From: Rickettsiella endosymbiont of Xylota segnis
GTDB taxonomy: Bacteria; Pseudomonadota; Gammaproteobacteria; Diplorickettsiales; Diplorickettsiaceae
NCBI RefSeq assembly: GCF_964019545.1
Contig: NZ_OZ026451.1
Span: 558,001 to 622,000 of the forward strand
Direction of reading: 5' to 3'
DNA: 64,000 bases
How positions within the stretch are numbered: the stretch's first letter is position 1; every line of letters begins with the position of its first letter. This document shows positions 18,900 through 28,151 of the stretch, in pieces. Made by a program: the position numbers and the translations under genes. The notes below the pieces were generated by a model. The model did no database searches and was not told the DNA's origin. It saw nothing but the letters and a program-made list of their open reading frames with translations.

Positions 18900-20708
18900 A
18901 TGGAACTTTGGCAATTGAATCAAAAAACTATATTCCCATCTTTTCAATTAAGTAAAATCGATTACCTTCTTGGAGGAATTCTACTTTTATTCTGTTTTTT
19001 TGCTTTTTTTCAAGGGGATATATTCGCCACTGGATGGAACTCTCTAAACTATTTATATGGAAATCCTTTAGAGTTTTATGAGAATTGCGAAAAAATTCAA
19101 GGACAAGGAATTCTACCTTTTGCTAGTTACCCCCCATCGATATTTGCTGTGTTTGCTATATGGCTTTACCCTTTTAAATTTATAGGATTAATAAAATCGC
19201 CTTTTTATTTTACGCCCTATTTAGTTTATTGGCTTAAATTTTTAACCTTCTTAGTTTACATTGCAACGGGGATGCTTTTTTATCGTGTTACACAAATTTA
19301 TCAAAATGATCAAGAATGGGGAAAGTATTCTACTTGGATTTGGTTAACTTCTCCGTTAGCAATTTTTTCAGAGTTTATTTTTTCTCAATATGATATTTTT
19401 TATACGTTTCTCACCTTATTAGGTTTTTTGTTTTTTATAAAAAAGAAACCTTATTTAGCTTCTTTTTTATTCGGTTTAGCAATTACATTTAAATATTTCC
19501 CTTTTTTTGTTTTTGTCCCTTTACTTTTATTTTTTGAAAAAAAAATATTTAAACTGCTAATATGTGGAGTAATTTTTCTACTCCCAATTTTTTTAGTTCA
19601 GATGTGTTATTTGCATTCACCTGCTTATATTTCTGGTGTATTGGAATTTTCTGCTATAGGTAGAGTTTTCCTAAGTGCTTTAGAAGTTAGTTTTCAAAAA
19701 ATATATTATATATTTGCCATATTTATTATATTAGCTGGTATTGTTTTTTATTTAGATGTAGCTAAAAATTACAAAAAAGTGGCAGCTAATATTTTCCTTT
19801 TTTCAAGTATATATCCATTTTTATTTATTGCCTGGCATCCTCAATGGTTATTATTCATAACCCCAGCTATGGTATTAACAACATGTTTAATTCAAAAAAG
19901 TAAAATATCTAAATTTTTACTTTTCGATCTATGCGGAATGTTATTTTTTATCGCCTATGTTGTTTTATATTTCCAAGACAATGTTGATTTAAGTATGTTT
20001 CAGGGTAAATTATTTCATATCTCTTTTACACAAGTCCAGAATATGAGTGCTTTATTTAATATATTTAAAGGCTTTAGTGCATATGTATATCTTTCTCTAT
20101 TTTGGGGATATTTAGTTTTAAATTTAATACTTAAATATAAGTTTTTGTTTAACGATAACACAGTTGAATCTAATTATTATTCTTACACTAAAGTTCGGCA
20201 GCGATATTATATAGGAATACTTATCTTTATTATTCCAGCGACGATTACATTTATATTAAATTTAAAAAATTCCGATAAATATATTTTAAATCCTGTTAGA
20301 GAGAAGATATTTGGCGAGTTAACTGCTGATAGAATTTTTGAACAAAGCTTTAAAGCAAAAGGAGCAAACCTCAGACAGATTGATTTGTTTTTATCCACAT
20401 TTGCACGAGAAAATACTAAAAAAATTCAATTAGAAGTACTCACTAAAAATTATAAACAACTTTATATAAATAAACGTTCTGCTAAAGTTTTAAAAGATAA
20501 TGCTTGGGAGATTTTCAAGTTACCCAATATCAGAATTCAAACGGGTAATACTTATTTAATAAGATTAACTTCTCCAGCAAGCTTAAGGGGTAATGCCATT
20601 ACTTGGTGGGCTTCGGCCAAGAAAGTTTACAAAAATGGTATTGCTATTGTAGATGGAAAGCAACAAAATTCTGACTTCGCATTTCGCTTAAAATTTGAAA
20701 ATATTTAA
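18900..20708 (+). CDS. Polytopic membrane glycosyltransferase, GT-C (GT87/mannosyltransferase-like)
   Basis: This 602-residue inner-membrane protein has roughly ten hydrophobic segments over the first ~460 residues, then a soluble C-terminal domain (about 465-602) predicted as beta-rich. TWIWLTSPLAIFSEFIFSQYD and LFGLAITFKYFPFFVFVPLL resemble GT87 and related GT-C enzymes, which take sugar from a polyprenyl-phosphate on the periplasmic side. With the GtrB-like gene (26313) and the GtrA-like flippase (23884) it could complete a three-part periplasmic modification system. The C-terminal domain is similar in kind to the end of the frameshifted gene at 1-1193. Confidence 0.72.
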   Translation: MELWQLNQKTIFPSFQLSKIDYLLGGILLLFCFFAFFQGDIFATGWNSLNYLYGNPLEFYENCEKIQGQGILPFASYPPSIFAVFAIWLYPFKFIGLIKSPFYFTPYLVYWLKFLTFLVYIATGMLFYRVTQIYQNDQEWGKYSTWIWLTSPLAIFSEFIFSQYDIFYTFLTLLGFLFFIKKKPYLASFLFGLAITFKYFPFFVFVPLLLFFEKKIFKLLICGVIFLLPIFLVQMCYLHSPAYISGVLEFSAIGRVFLSALEVSFQKIYYIFAIFIILAGIVFYLDVAKNYKKVAANIFLFSSIYPFLFIAWHPQWLLFITPAMVLTTCLIQKSKISKFLLFDLCGMLFFIAYVVLYFQDNVDLSMFQGKLFHISFTQVQNMSALFNIFKGFSAYVYLSLFWGYLVLNLILKYKFLFNDNTVESNYYSYTKVRQRYYIGILIFIIPATITFILNLKNSDKYILNPVREKIFGELTADRIFEQSFKAKGANLRQIDLFLSTFARENTKKIQLEVLTKNYKQLYINKRSAKVLKDNAWEIFKLPNIRIQTGNTYLIRLTSPASLRGNAITWWASAKKVYKNGIAIVDGKQQNSDFAFRLKFENI

Positions 20709-20758
20709 TATCTAGCTAAATGTTGCTTAGATAAAATGTTTAGTACTAAGGATTCTTT

Positions 20759-21565
20759 ATGAAAGCTGTTATTTTAGCCGGTGGAGCAGGAACTCGCATT
20801 AGCGAAGAAACTAGTTTTCGTCCTAAGCCTATGATTGAAATAGGTGGTAAACCTATAATATGGCATATCATGAAAATATTTTCAGCATACGGGATCTACG
20901 ATTTTATTATTTGTTTAGGCTATAAAGGCTATCTCATTAAAGAATATTTTTCTAATTACTATTTACATACGTCAGATGTGACTTTTGACATGACTAAAAA
21001 TCAGACTAAAATCCATCAGAATAAAGCAGAACCTTGGAAAATTACTTTAGTGGAAACGGGTGAACATACCATGACAGGAGGACGACTAAAGAGAATTGCT
21101 CCTTATCTGGATGATGAAGATTTTTGTTTTACTTATGGAGATGGGTTGGGGAATGTCAACCTTAATGCATTGATCCAGTTTCACAAACTTCAAAAGACCT
21201 TAGCTACTTTAACAGCGGTGCAAACCGTCGGAAGATTTGGAGCGTTAGATATTTCTAATAAAAAAGTTGTTGCTTTCAAAGAAAAGCCTCAAGGAGATGG
21301 TGCTTGGATTAATGGAGGTTTTTTTGTTTTATCACCTCTTGTATTGAATTACATAGATAACGACAATACATTATGGGAAAAGCAACCCTTGGAGACCTTA
21401 GCGAAAGAGGGTGAGTTATCTGCTTTTTTTCATCATGATTTCTGGCACCCTATGGATACATTGCGTGATAAAAATATTTTAGAAGAAGTCTGGGCTTCAG
21501 GTAGCGCCTCCTGGAAAATTTGGGAAAATAAATCTCATAGGAAGGAAAGCACAATTTGTACCTAA
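20759..21565 (+). CDS. rfbF: Glucose-1-phosphate cytidylyltransferase
   Basis: It makes CDP-glucose from CTP and glucose-1-phosphate, the first committed step to CDP-3,6-dideoxyhexoses. The 268-residue length fits RfbF/AscA. Motifs are VILAGGAGTRISEETSFRPK, PMIEIGGKPIIWHIMK, NYYLHTSDVTFDM and GRLKRIAPYL, followed by the FTYGDGLGNV metal site. An AAGGAT lies 7 bases before the ATG. rfbG starts just after its stop, so these are one operon. Confidence 0.96.
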   Translation: MKAVILAGGAGTRISEETSFRPKPMIEIGGKPIIWHIMKIFSAYGIYDFIICLGYKGYLIKEYFSNYYLHTSDVTFDMTKNQTKIHQNKAEPWKITLVETGEHTMTGGRLKRIAPYLDDEDFCFTYGDGLGNVNLNALIQFHKLQKTLATLTAVQTVGRFGALDISNKKVVAFKEKPQGDGAWINGGFFVLSPLVLNYIDNDNTLWEKQPLETLAKEGELSAFFHHDFWHPMDTLRDKNILEEVWASGSASWKIWENKSHRKESTICT

Positions 21566-21577
21566 TTGATAATTAAT

Positions 21578-22669
21578 ATGGAATTTTGGCAGGGAAAAAC
21601 AGTATTATTAACGGGTCATACTGGCTTTAAAGGCAGCTGGTTATCTTTATGGATGCAATCTCTAGGTGTTAACCTAATAGGTTATTCATTAGCTCCAGCC
21701 GCTTCTCCTAATCTCTTTGAAATATCACAGCTGCAGAAGGGAATGATAAATATCATAAATGATATACGAGATTATGTAAGCTTACACGCTGTGATCCAAA
21801 AATATCAACCCGAAATTATTATTCATATGGCTGCTCAATCACTAGTACGACATTCTTATCAAGCTCCTTTACAAACTTATTCAACAAACGTTATGGGTAC
21901 AATAAATTTGTTAGAAGCAGCACGATTGACAGAGTCTGTCAAAGTTATAGTCAATGTTACCAGTGATAAATGCTATGAAAACTCCGAGTTAAATAAGAAA
22001 TTTAACGAAAAAGACAGGCTAGGTGGTTATGATCCATACAGTAATAGTAAGGCGTGTTCCGAATTAATTACTCAAACTTATCGGAATGTCTATTTTAAAG
22101 AACGAGGTGTAGGCATTGCTACAGCAAGAGCTGGGAACGTTATAGGAGGCGGAGATTGGGCTAAGGATCGTTTAGTCCCGGATGTACTCATTGCCTGCAT
22201 GAAACAAGAAGATATTTTACTACGCTATCCAGATGCTTTACGTCCTTGGCAGCATGTTTTACAACCACTCTACGGCTATTTAACATTGAGTAAACTCTTA
22301 TATTCATCACCAGAAAATTATTCAGAAAGTTGGAACTTTGGACCAGATTTGGAGGATATAAAATCTGTAAGCTGGATTACTGATTATCTTATTGAAAGTT
22401 GCAATAGCTCAATTAGGTGGATCAAAGATGAAAATAAGCATCTATACGAAGCGAGTACCTTACAATTGGATTGCACTAAAGCAAAAGAACATTTGAATTG
22501 GACTTCGGTATGGAATTTAGAAATAGCGCTTAAAAAAACCGTAGAATGGTTTTCCGGCTATCAAGATGGAGTAAATATGCTTGAAAAGACACTAAGCCAA
22601 ATTAACCAATTTAGTAATGAATGCAGGATATTACAAAAAGAAATAGTTAAGGAAACATTGCATGGCTAA
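21578..22669 (+). CDS. rfbG: CDP-glucose 4,6-dehydratase
   Basis: It converts CDP-glucose to CDP-4-keto-6-deoxyglucose. It is an extended SDR with VLLTGHTGFKGSWLSLWMQ (the RfbG form of the glycine loop), HMAAQSLVRHSY, VTSDKCYEN and GGYDPYSNSKACSEL with the catalytic Tyr and Lys. I place the start at ATG 21578 (MEFWQGK). The open frame reaches a TTG at 21566 directly after the rfbF stop, adding four residues. The stop overlaps the next start by 8 bases. Confidence 0.95.
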   Translation: MEFWQGKTVLLTGHTGFKGSWLSLWMQSLGVNLIGYSLAPAASPNLFEISQLQKGMINIINDIRDYVSLHAVIQKYQPEIIIHMAAQSLVRHSYQAPLQTYSTNVMGTINLLEAARLTESVKVIVNVTSDKCYENSELNKKFNEKDRLGGYDPYSNSKACSELITQTYRNVYFKERGVGIATARAGNVIGGGDWAKDRLVPDVLIACMKQEDILLRYPDALRPWQHVLQPLYGYLTLSKLLYSSPENYSESWNFGPDLEDIKSVSWITDYLIESCNSSIRWIKDENKHLYEASTLQLDCTKAKEHLNWTSVWNLEIALKKTVEWFSGYQDGVNMLEKTLSQINQFSNECRILQKEIVKETLHG

Positions 22670-23879
22670 GGAATTTATTCATGTACCCTATGGAAAATCG
22701 GTCCATGGAGAAGAAGAAATTGATGCTGTTGTTTCTGTATTGCGTCGTTCAACACAGATGGGGCAAGCAGTTCGAGAAATGGAAAAAAAAGTATCAAAAT
22801 TGTTTAGTAAAAAATTTGGAATTATGCTTAATTCGGGTTCTTCGGCAAATTATTTAGCGGTAGAAATATTAAAGTTGCCGAAATTTTCTGAAGTAATCAC
22901 ACCCGCATTAACTTTTTCAACTACGGTAGCACCTTTAATTAAAAATAGATTAATTCCAGTTTTTATCGATGTTGAATTAGATACATTTAATATTGATGTT
23001 GATCAGATAGAGAGTATGATCAGTCCCCAAACTAAAGCTTTAATGATCCCAAATTTACTTGGAAATTTACCCGATTGGAAAAAAATTAGAATAATTGCGG
23101 ATAAATATAATTTAATTGTTATCGAGGATTCTTGCGATACGCTGGGTGCTACTTTTTATGGAAATGCTAGCGGTTTTTATTCGGATGTCAGCACAACAAG
23201 TTTTTATGGCTCACATATCATTAACTGTGCTGGAAATGGTGGTATGTTGTGTGTAAATAATCCAAGTTTTGCAGAAAAAGCTATGTTACTACGGAGTTGG
23301 GGACGTAGTTCTTCATTATATATAGAGTCAGAAAGTATACAAACTCGTTTTCAAAAAAAAATTGAACAGTTCGATTACGACGCTAAATTTATCTTTGAAG
23401 AAATTGGTTATAATTTAGAACCATCTGAGTTAGGAGCGGCATTTGGTTTGGTTCAGCTATCTAAGTTGAAACAAAATATAATAAGTCGTCAAGAAGTATT
23501 CACTTCACATTTAAATTTTTTTTCTGACTATAAAGATTGGTTTATTTTTCCAAAACAATTACCGCATACCCAAACAGCTTGGTTAGCTTTTCCACTGATT
23601 GTGAAAGACGATGCACCATTTAATCGTAAAGATTTGCAAATCTATTTAGAAAACAGAAATATTCAAACTAGAACTATATTTACTGGAAATATTTTACGAC
23701 AACCTGGATTTAAAAAAATTTTGCGGCGTGAAATAGAGTCAGGGTATCCTCATACCGATCAAATAATGCGCGGAGGTATTCTAATTGGTAGCCATCATGG
23801 TATGACAGACGCTATGGTAAAAAATATTTATGAAAGTTTTAAAGACTTTGAAAAAAGTTATACAAGTATTTATATTTAG
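22662..23879 (+). CDS. rfbH: RfbH-like CDP-4-keto-6-deoxyglucose 3-dehydratase (DegT/DnrJ/EryC1 family)
   Basis: This PLP/PMP-fold enzyme is expected to remove the 3-hydroxyl of CDP-4-keto-6-deoxyglucose. The 405-residue protein has NSGSSANYLAVEIL, EDSCDTLGATF (the Asp that binds the cofactor ring) and SFYGSHIINCAGNGG. There His185 replaces the lysine of aminotransferases, which marks dehydratases of the RfbH/ColD type. Unlike classical RfbH, it has no cysteine after C197 and lacks the DCYC-type iron-sulfur ligands; the loop reads RSWGRSSSLYIESESIQT. It may therefore work as ColD does, without a separate reductase. Context (rfbF-rfbG-rfbH) supports the CDP substrate. Confidence 0.85.
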   Translation: MAKEFIHVPYGKSVHGEEEIDAVVSVLRRSTQMGQAVREMEKKVSKLFSKKFGIMLNSGSSANYLAVEILKLPKFSEVITPALTFSTTVAPLIKNRLIPVFIDVELDTFNIDVDQIESMISPQTKALMIPNLLGNLPDWKKIRIIADKYNLIVIEDSCDTLGATFYGNASGFYSDVSTTSFYGSHIINCAGNGGMLCVNNPSFAEKAMLLRSWGRSSSLYIESESIQTRFQKKIEQFDYDAKFIFEEIGYNLEPSELGAAFGLVQLSKLKQNIISRQEVFTSHLNFFSDYKDWFIFPKQLPHTQTAWLAFPLIVKDDAPFNRKDLQIYLENRNIQTRTIFTGNILRQPGFKKILRREIESGYPHTDQIMRGGILIGSHHGMTDAMVKNIYESFKDFEKSYTSIYI

Positions 23880-23883
23880 GAAA

Positions 23884-24303
23884 ATGAAATTAAATATCGA
23901 ACATCAAAAACAATTTATTGTTTTTCTTTTTGTAGGAGGTATTAATACTCTTTTTGGGTATTCGGCTTTCGCTTTTTTTATTTTTTTAAAAATGAGCTAC
24001 TACATAGCTTTTTTATTTGCAGCATCACTAGGATTAATATTTAATTTTATGACTACCGGTAGGATTGTATTTAAAAATAAAGATTTTGGTTTATTTTATA
24101 AATTTATATTTATAAGTATTATAATGTATTTTTTACATATAATTTTAATTAGAATAATTAACGTACATATTAATAATTTTTACATTTCCGGATTGATGAC
24201 GATGTCTCTTACGGCAATAATAGCATTTTATCTCAATAAAAAGGTCTTTACTATTAAAAATACCGCTAATAATAGTGAACAATATTTAAATAAACCAAGT
24301 TGA
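23884..24303 (+). CDS. GtrA-like polyprenyl-phosphate sugar flippase
   Basis: This 139-residue integral membrane protein has four hydrophobic helices. It carries the GtrA/DPMS family pattern FLFVGGINTLFGYSAF near the N terminus and IFNFMTTGRIVFK between helices 2 and 3. GtrA proteins are thought to move polyprenyl-phosphate-linked sugars across the inner membrane. I chose ATG 23884, which has TAGGA just upstream; the longer frame from 23830 would run inside rfbH. The matching GtrB-like transferase is at 26313. Confidence 0.82.
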   Translation: MKLNIEHQKQFIVFLFVGGINTLFGYSAFAFFIFLKMSYYIAFLFAASLGLIFNFMTTGRIVFKNKDFGLFYKFIFISIIMYFLHIILIRIINVHINNFYISGLMTMSLTAIIAFYLNKKVFTIKNTANNSEQYLNKPS

Positions 24304-24336
24304 TTACGAATTACCATGTATTTTTGATCACTGAAA

Positions 24337-25404
24337 ATGAATAGAAAGATTGTAAATAATGATATAGAAAGCATATCTTGTAATGAACTTGCTTGGTATA
24401 GGCTTGCAAATAAAACTATTTTAATAACCGGTGCAAATGGGTTTCTACCCGCTTACATGATAGAAACGCTATGCCATTTAAACGAGGTTAAACGTTATAA
24501 TATAAAAATTTTAGCTTTTGCTAGAAATAAAGAAAAAACCTTAATTCGTTTTACATCCTACTTAAATCGAAGCTATCTAACTTTTTTTTTTCAAGATATT
24601 TGTTTACCCATTGATATATCTTTGAAGATCGATTATATAATTCACGCTGCGAGTCAAGCTAGTCCAAAATTTTATGGTATTGATCCCGTTGGAACTTTGT
24701 CAGCTAATGTATTAGGAACATATCATCTATTAGAATTAGCTAAATCGCAAAAAATTGAAGGATTCTTATATTTCAGTTCTGGAGAAGTTTACGGAGAAGT
24801 TGATTTAGCCCAAACACCTATTAGTGAAAAAAACTATGGATATCTTGATCCGACGCACATCCGATCTTGCTATGCTGAAAGCAAAAGAATGGGGGAAAAT
24901 TTGTGTGTTTCCTATGCACATCAATACCAATTGCATGTTACTATAGCTCGTCCTTTCCATATTTATGGTCCGGGAATGAGTTTAAGTGACGGTCGGGTTT
25001 ATGCTGATTTTGTCGCAGATATATTTTATAACAGAGATATTACGATTTATGGAACAGGTACAGCAATAAGATCATTCTGTTATATAGCTGATGCTACTTT
25101 AGGTTTTTTTACTTTATTATTAAATGGACAAAATGCACAAGCCTACAATATAGGTAATCCTGATTGTTGTTTAAGTATTATGGATCTTGCTATTCGATTA
25201 AGAGATTTATTTTGTGAAAAAGAATTAAAGGTAATAAAAAAAACTAGATCTTTAAAGTCTGTTTATTTAGAAAGCAAAATTACAATCAATACGCCCGATA
25301 TTAAAAAAATTCAAACATTGGGTTGGTTTCCGAAAATTACAATTGAAGAAGGATTTTTAAGGACCATTAGGAGTTTTTATGAGCTTGATTGCATGCAGGG
25401 ATAA
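24337..25404 (+). CDS. NAD-dependent epimerase/dehydratase/reductase (extended SDR)
   Basis: This 355-residue nucleotide-sugar SDR has ILITGANGFLPAYMIETL near residue 35, HAASQASP, YFSSGEVYGEV and SCYAESKRMGENL with the catalytic Tyr and Lys. RPFHIYGPG and SFCYIADAT follow. The ~30-residue extension before the Rossmann fold is unusual for a simple epimerase. In the CDP-dideoxyhexose setting it may reduce a keto group, as paratose/abequose synthases do, or the new carbonyl made by the ThDP enzyme. Epimerase activity is equally possible. It is overlapped by the next gene by 26 bases. Confidence 0.8.
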   Translation: MNRKIVNNDIESISCNELAWYRLANKTILITGANGFLPAYMIETLCHLNEVKRYNIKILAFARNKEKTLIRFTSYLNRSYLTFFFQDICLPIDISLKIDYIIHAASQASPKFYGIDPVGTLSANVLGTYHLLELAKSQKIEGFLYFSSGEVYGEVDLAQTPISEKNYGYLDPTHIRSCYAESKRMGENLCVSYAHQYQLHVTIARPFHIYGPGMSLSDGRVYADFVADIFYNRDITIYGTGTAIRSFCYIADATLGFFTLLLNGQNAQAYNIGNPDCCLSIMDLAIRLRDLFCEKELKVIKKTRSLKSVYLESKITINTPDIKKIQTLGWFPKITIEEGFLRTIRSFYELDCMQG

Positions 25405-26302
25405 ATTTCAAGCAGGCCACCTATCAAAGGCAGATTACGTAGAGGCTATGGGTGATTTCCATGCCTATTTATTTGAATATTCTAAATTTATCAAAAATAC
25501 TGATATTTTAAACATAGAAATACTTGAAGATTGTTTAATCTTTACTTTAAAAAGTTTGGACATAAAGCTGCAATGTCATATTTTAGATAAAAGAATTACG
25601 CCTATTGAAATTTTAAATTTTAACTCTTACGAAAAACAAGATGCTGATATTTTCTTTAGCTTACTTAAAAAAGATATGGTATTTTTTGATATTGGAGCCC
25701 ACATAGGCTTTTACTCAATTAATGCTGCAAAACGTCACGAAACGATAAAAGTATATTCATTTGAGCCGATACCTCAAACCTTTGAATTGTTACAAAAAAA
25801 TATTTATATAAACAAATTGAATAATATTTTTTTTTATAATGTTGGTTTACTTGATAGGGACAAAGAGGTCGACTTTTTTTTTAATCCTACTATGTCTGGA
25901 AATGCTTCGGCCAGAAACTTAGCAGAGGAAACTTCTATAAAAAAAGTTTCGGCAAAGGTTACTTCCTTAGATGATTTTTTACTCGCTCAACAACTTGAGA
26001 GAATTGATATTATTAAATGTGATGTTGAAGGTGGTGAATTGCTTGTTTTTCAGGGAGGAGAAAAAGCTATAAGAAAACATACTCCAATAATATTTACTGA
26101 AATGTTAAGGAAATGGTCGAAAAAATTTAATTATCATCCAAATGATATAATTAGTTTACTAGCGAGTTGTGGCTATCAATGCTATATCAGTCAAAATGAT
26201 AAACTAACCGAATTTAATAAAATGGATGATGCTACAGTAGCGACTAACTTCTTTTTTTTACATCGATATAAGCATCAACAACACATTCAACGATTATCCT
26301 GA
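25379..26302 (+). CDS. FkbM family methyltransferase
   Basis: This 307-residue SAM methyltransferase has MVFFDIGAHIGFYSINAA (SAM loop), VYSFEPIPQTFELLQKNI and IDIIKCDVEGGELLVFQGG, a standard FkbM layout. AGGAG lies 7 bases before ATG 25379, supporting a start inside the previous gene. The family methylates hydroxyls on sugars and other metabolites; O-methylation of the unusual sugar made by this operon is a reasonable guess. T runs of nine lie in the frame near 25828 and 25874. Confidence 0.85.
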   Translation: MSLIACRDKFQAGHLSKADYVEAMGDFHAYLFEYSKFIKNTDILNIEILEDCLIFTLKSLDIKLQCHILDKRITPIEILNFNSYEKQDADIFFSLLKKDMVFFDIGAHIGFYSINAAKRHETIKVYSFEPIPQTFELLQKNIYINKLNNIFFYNVGLLDRDKEVDFFFNPTMSGNASARNLAEETSIKKVSAKVTSLDDFLLAQQLERIDIIKCDVEGGELLVFQGGEKAIRKHTPIIFTEMLRKWSKKFNYHPNDIISLLASCGYQCYISQNDKLTEFNKMDDATVATNFFFLHRYKHQQHIQRLS

Positions 26303-26312
26303 TAAAATTATT

Positions 26313-27242
26313 ATGCAACTAATCTCGGTGGTAACTCCATGTTATAATGAAGAAGCTAATATTTTAGATATTTATCAGACAGTAAAGAATATTTTTAATA
26401 ATATTAATAAATATCAATACGAACATATTTTTATTGATAATTCCTCCAGTGATAATAGTATTAGTTTATTAAAAGAAATAGCCCATCTTGATTCAAACGT
26501 AAAATTGATTATTAATTCCCGTAATTTTGGTTGGATTCGTTCACCTTTCTATGGTCTGTTACAAGCGTCAGGAGATGCCATTATTTATATGGCAGCTGAT
26601 TTTCAAGATCCGCCCAATTTAATAAATAAATTTATAAAAAAATGGGAAGATGGCTTTAAAATCGTAATTGGAACTAAATCACAGAGCGAAGAGTCTTTTT
26701 TTAAATTTTTCATCCGTAGGTTTTATTATAAATTCGCAGATAAAATTTCGGATTTAAAGCTTTTAAAAAATTTTACTGGATTTGGCTTATATGATAAGTC
26801 TGTAATTCAAATTATGCGACAATTTAATGATCCTTATCCTTATCTCCGCGGTATGATTTCAGAAGTTGGTTTTGATGTTGCTGAAATTGAATTTAAGCAA
26901 CCAAAACGCAAAAAAGGTTTATCCTCGGGAACTTTTTTTCGACTTTATGATGTCGCTATGCTGGGGATAACTACTCATTCAAAACTTCCTCTTAGAATTC
27001 TGTCCTTAGTTGGTTTTTCTTTGGCATTTATTAGTCTGCTTATATCGATTATTTACATTATTGCTAAGCTATTATTTTGGAGTATGTTTCCTTTAGGATT
27101 TGCACCGATATTAATTGGCTCTTTTTTCTTTTTTTCTATGCAAATGTTTTTTGTTGGCTTATTAGGTGAATATATTGCTTCCATTCATCATCAGGTGTTA
27201 AAGCGTCCTTTAGTTATTGAGAAAGAAAGGATTAATTTTTGA
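26313..27242 (+). CDS. Polyprenyl-phosphate glycosyltransferase, GtrB/ArnC/DPM1-like (GT2)
   Basis: This 309-residue protein has a GT-A domain and two C-terminal membrane helices (about 230-255 and 265-290). Motifs are SVVTPCYNEEANI, FIDNSSSDNSI and YMAADFQDPPNLI (the DXD-like metal site), followed by GFGLYDKSVIQIMR and YPYLRGMISEVGFD. This family loads a sugar from a nucleotide donor onto polyprenyl phosphate at the cytoplasmic face. It pairs with the GtrA-like protein at 23884. Confidence 0.9.
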   Translation: MQLISVVTPCYNEEANILDIYQTVKNIFNNINKYQYEHIFIDNSSSDNSISLLKEIAHLDSNVKLIINSRNFGWIRSPFYGLLQASGDAIIYMAADFQDPPNLINKFIKKWEDGFKIVIGTKSQSEESFFKFFIRRFYYKFADKISDLKLLKNFTGFGLYDKSVIQIMRQFNDPYPYLRGMISEVGFDVAEIEFKQPKRKKGLSSGTFFRLYDVAMLGITTHSKLPLRILSLVGFSLAFISLLISIIYIIAKLLFWSMFPLGFAPILIGSFFFFSMQMFFVGLLGEYIASIHHQVLKRPLVIEKERINF

Positions 27243-27266
27243 TAATTTATTTTCTGCAGTAAAAAT

Positions 27267-28151
27267 ATGAAAGTTGCAATACTAGGAAGTGGCAACATTG
27301 GTACTGATTTATTAATGAAAATTCTTCGCTCGCCTTATTTAGAATGCGGCGTATTAATTGGTCGAAATCCCTCATCTAAAGGACTACAAAAAGCTCGTCA
27401 ATTAGGTGTTAACACATCAATTTCTGGAATAGATTATATTCAAAAAAATTTGGATTGCTGTGAAATAGTCTTTGATGCAACTTCAGCGGCTGCTCATTTA
27501 ACACATGCTCCGATTTTAAAAAATTTGGATAAATTTACCATTGATCTCACACCGGCAAAAATAGGAGAAATGTGCATACCGATCATAAATTTAGACCACG
27601 CTTTGCAATATAAAAACGTGAATATGATAACCTGTGGTGGTCAAGCCACTTTACCCATAATTTATGCCCTCAGCGCTTCAGGTGTGAAAATTCAATATAT
27701 AGAAGTCGTATCTAGTATTGCTTCAGCAAGTGCAGGACCTGCTACCCGAGTTAATTTAGATGAATATATTCATACTACTGAGCAAGCGATAAAATTCTTT
27801 ACAGGTATTTCGCAAACTAAAGCAATTTTAAATCTTAATCCTGCATTTCCTTGTATCGATATGCAAACCACTATTTTTGCTAAAGTTAAATATTTAGATA
27901 TGCAAAAATTTACTAGATTAGCAGAAGATATTGAGAAAAAAGTTCAGAACTATGTCCCGGGTTATAAAATACTTTTAAATCCTTTAATAGAAAATAAGCG
28001 TATTATTGTGATCGTACAAGTGAAAGGCCAAGGTGATTATCTTCCTGATTATGCTGGAAATCTTGATATTATTAACTGTGCTGCTTTGGCGATAGCAGAA
28101 AAATATGCCTTAAGTAGACTGAGTAAGGAAATTCAATGCGAGCAATCTTAA
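27267..28151 (+). CDS. Acylating aldehyde dehydrogenase (acetaldehyde dehydrogenase, MhpF/DmpF family)
   Basis: This 294-residue protein carries GSGNIGTDL (7-15, NAD loop), FDATSAAAHL and the active-site MITCGGQATLP with Cys123. SSIASASAGPATRVNLDEY and the later LNPAFPCIDMQTTIFA complete the family signature. Known members interconvert acetaldehyde (or another short aldehyde), CoA and NAD+ with acyl-CoA, and form a channelling complex with a DmpG-type aldolase. That aldolase gene follows and overlaps by 16 bases. In a polysaccharide operon it more likely runs in the reductive direction to supply an aldehyde. This is not a usual O-antigen gene. Confidence 0.92.
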   Translation: MKVAILGSGNIGTDLLMKILRSPYLECGVLIGRNPSSKGLQKARQLGVNTSISGIDYIQKNLDCCEIVFDATSAAAHLTHAPILKNLDKFTIDLTPAKIGEMCIPIINLDHALQYKNVNMITCGGQATLPIIYALSASGVKIQYIEVVSSIASASAGPATRVNLDEYIHTTEQAIKFFTGISQTKAILNLNPAFPCIDMQTTIFAKVKYLDMQKFTRLAEDIEKKVQNYVPGYKILLNPLIENKRIIVIVQVKGQGDYLPDYAGNLDIINCAALAIAEKYALSRLSKEIQCEQS

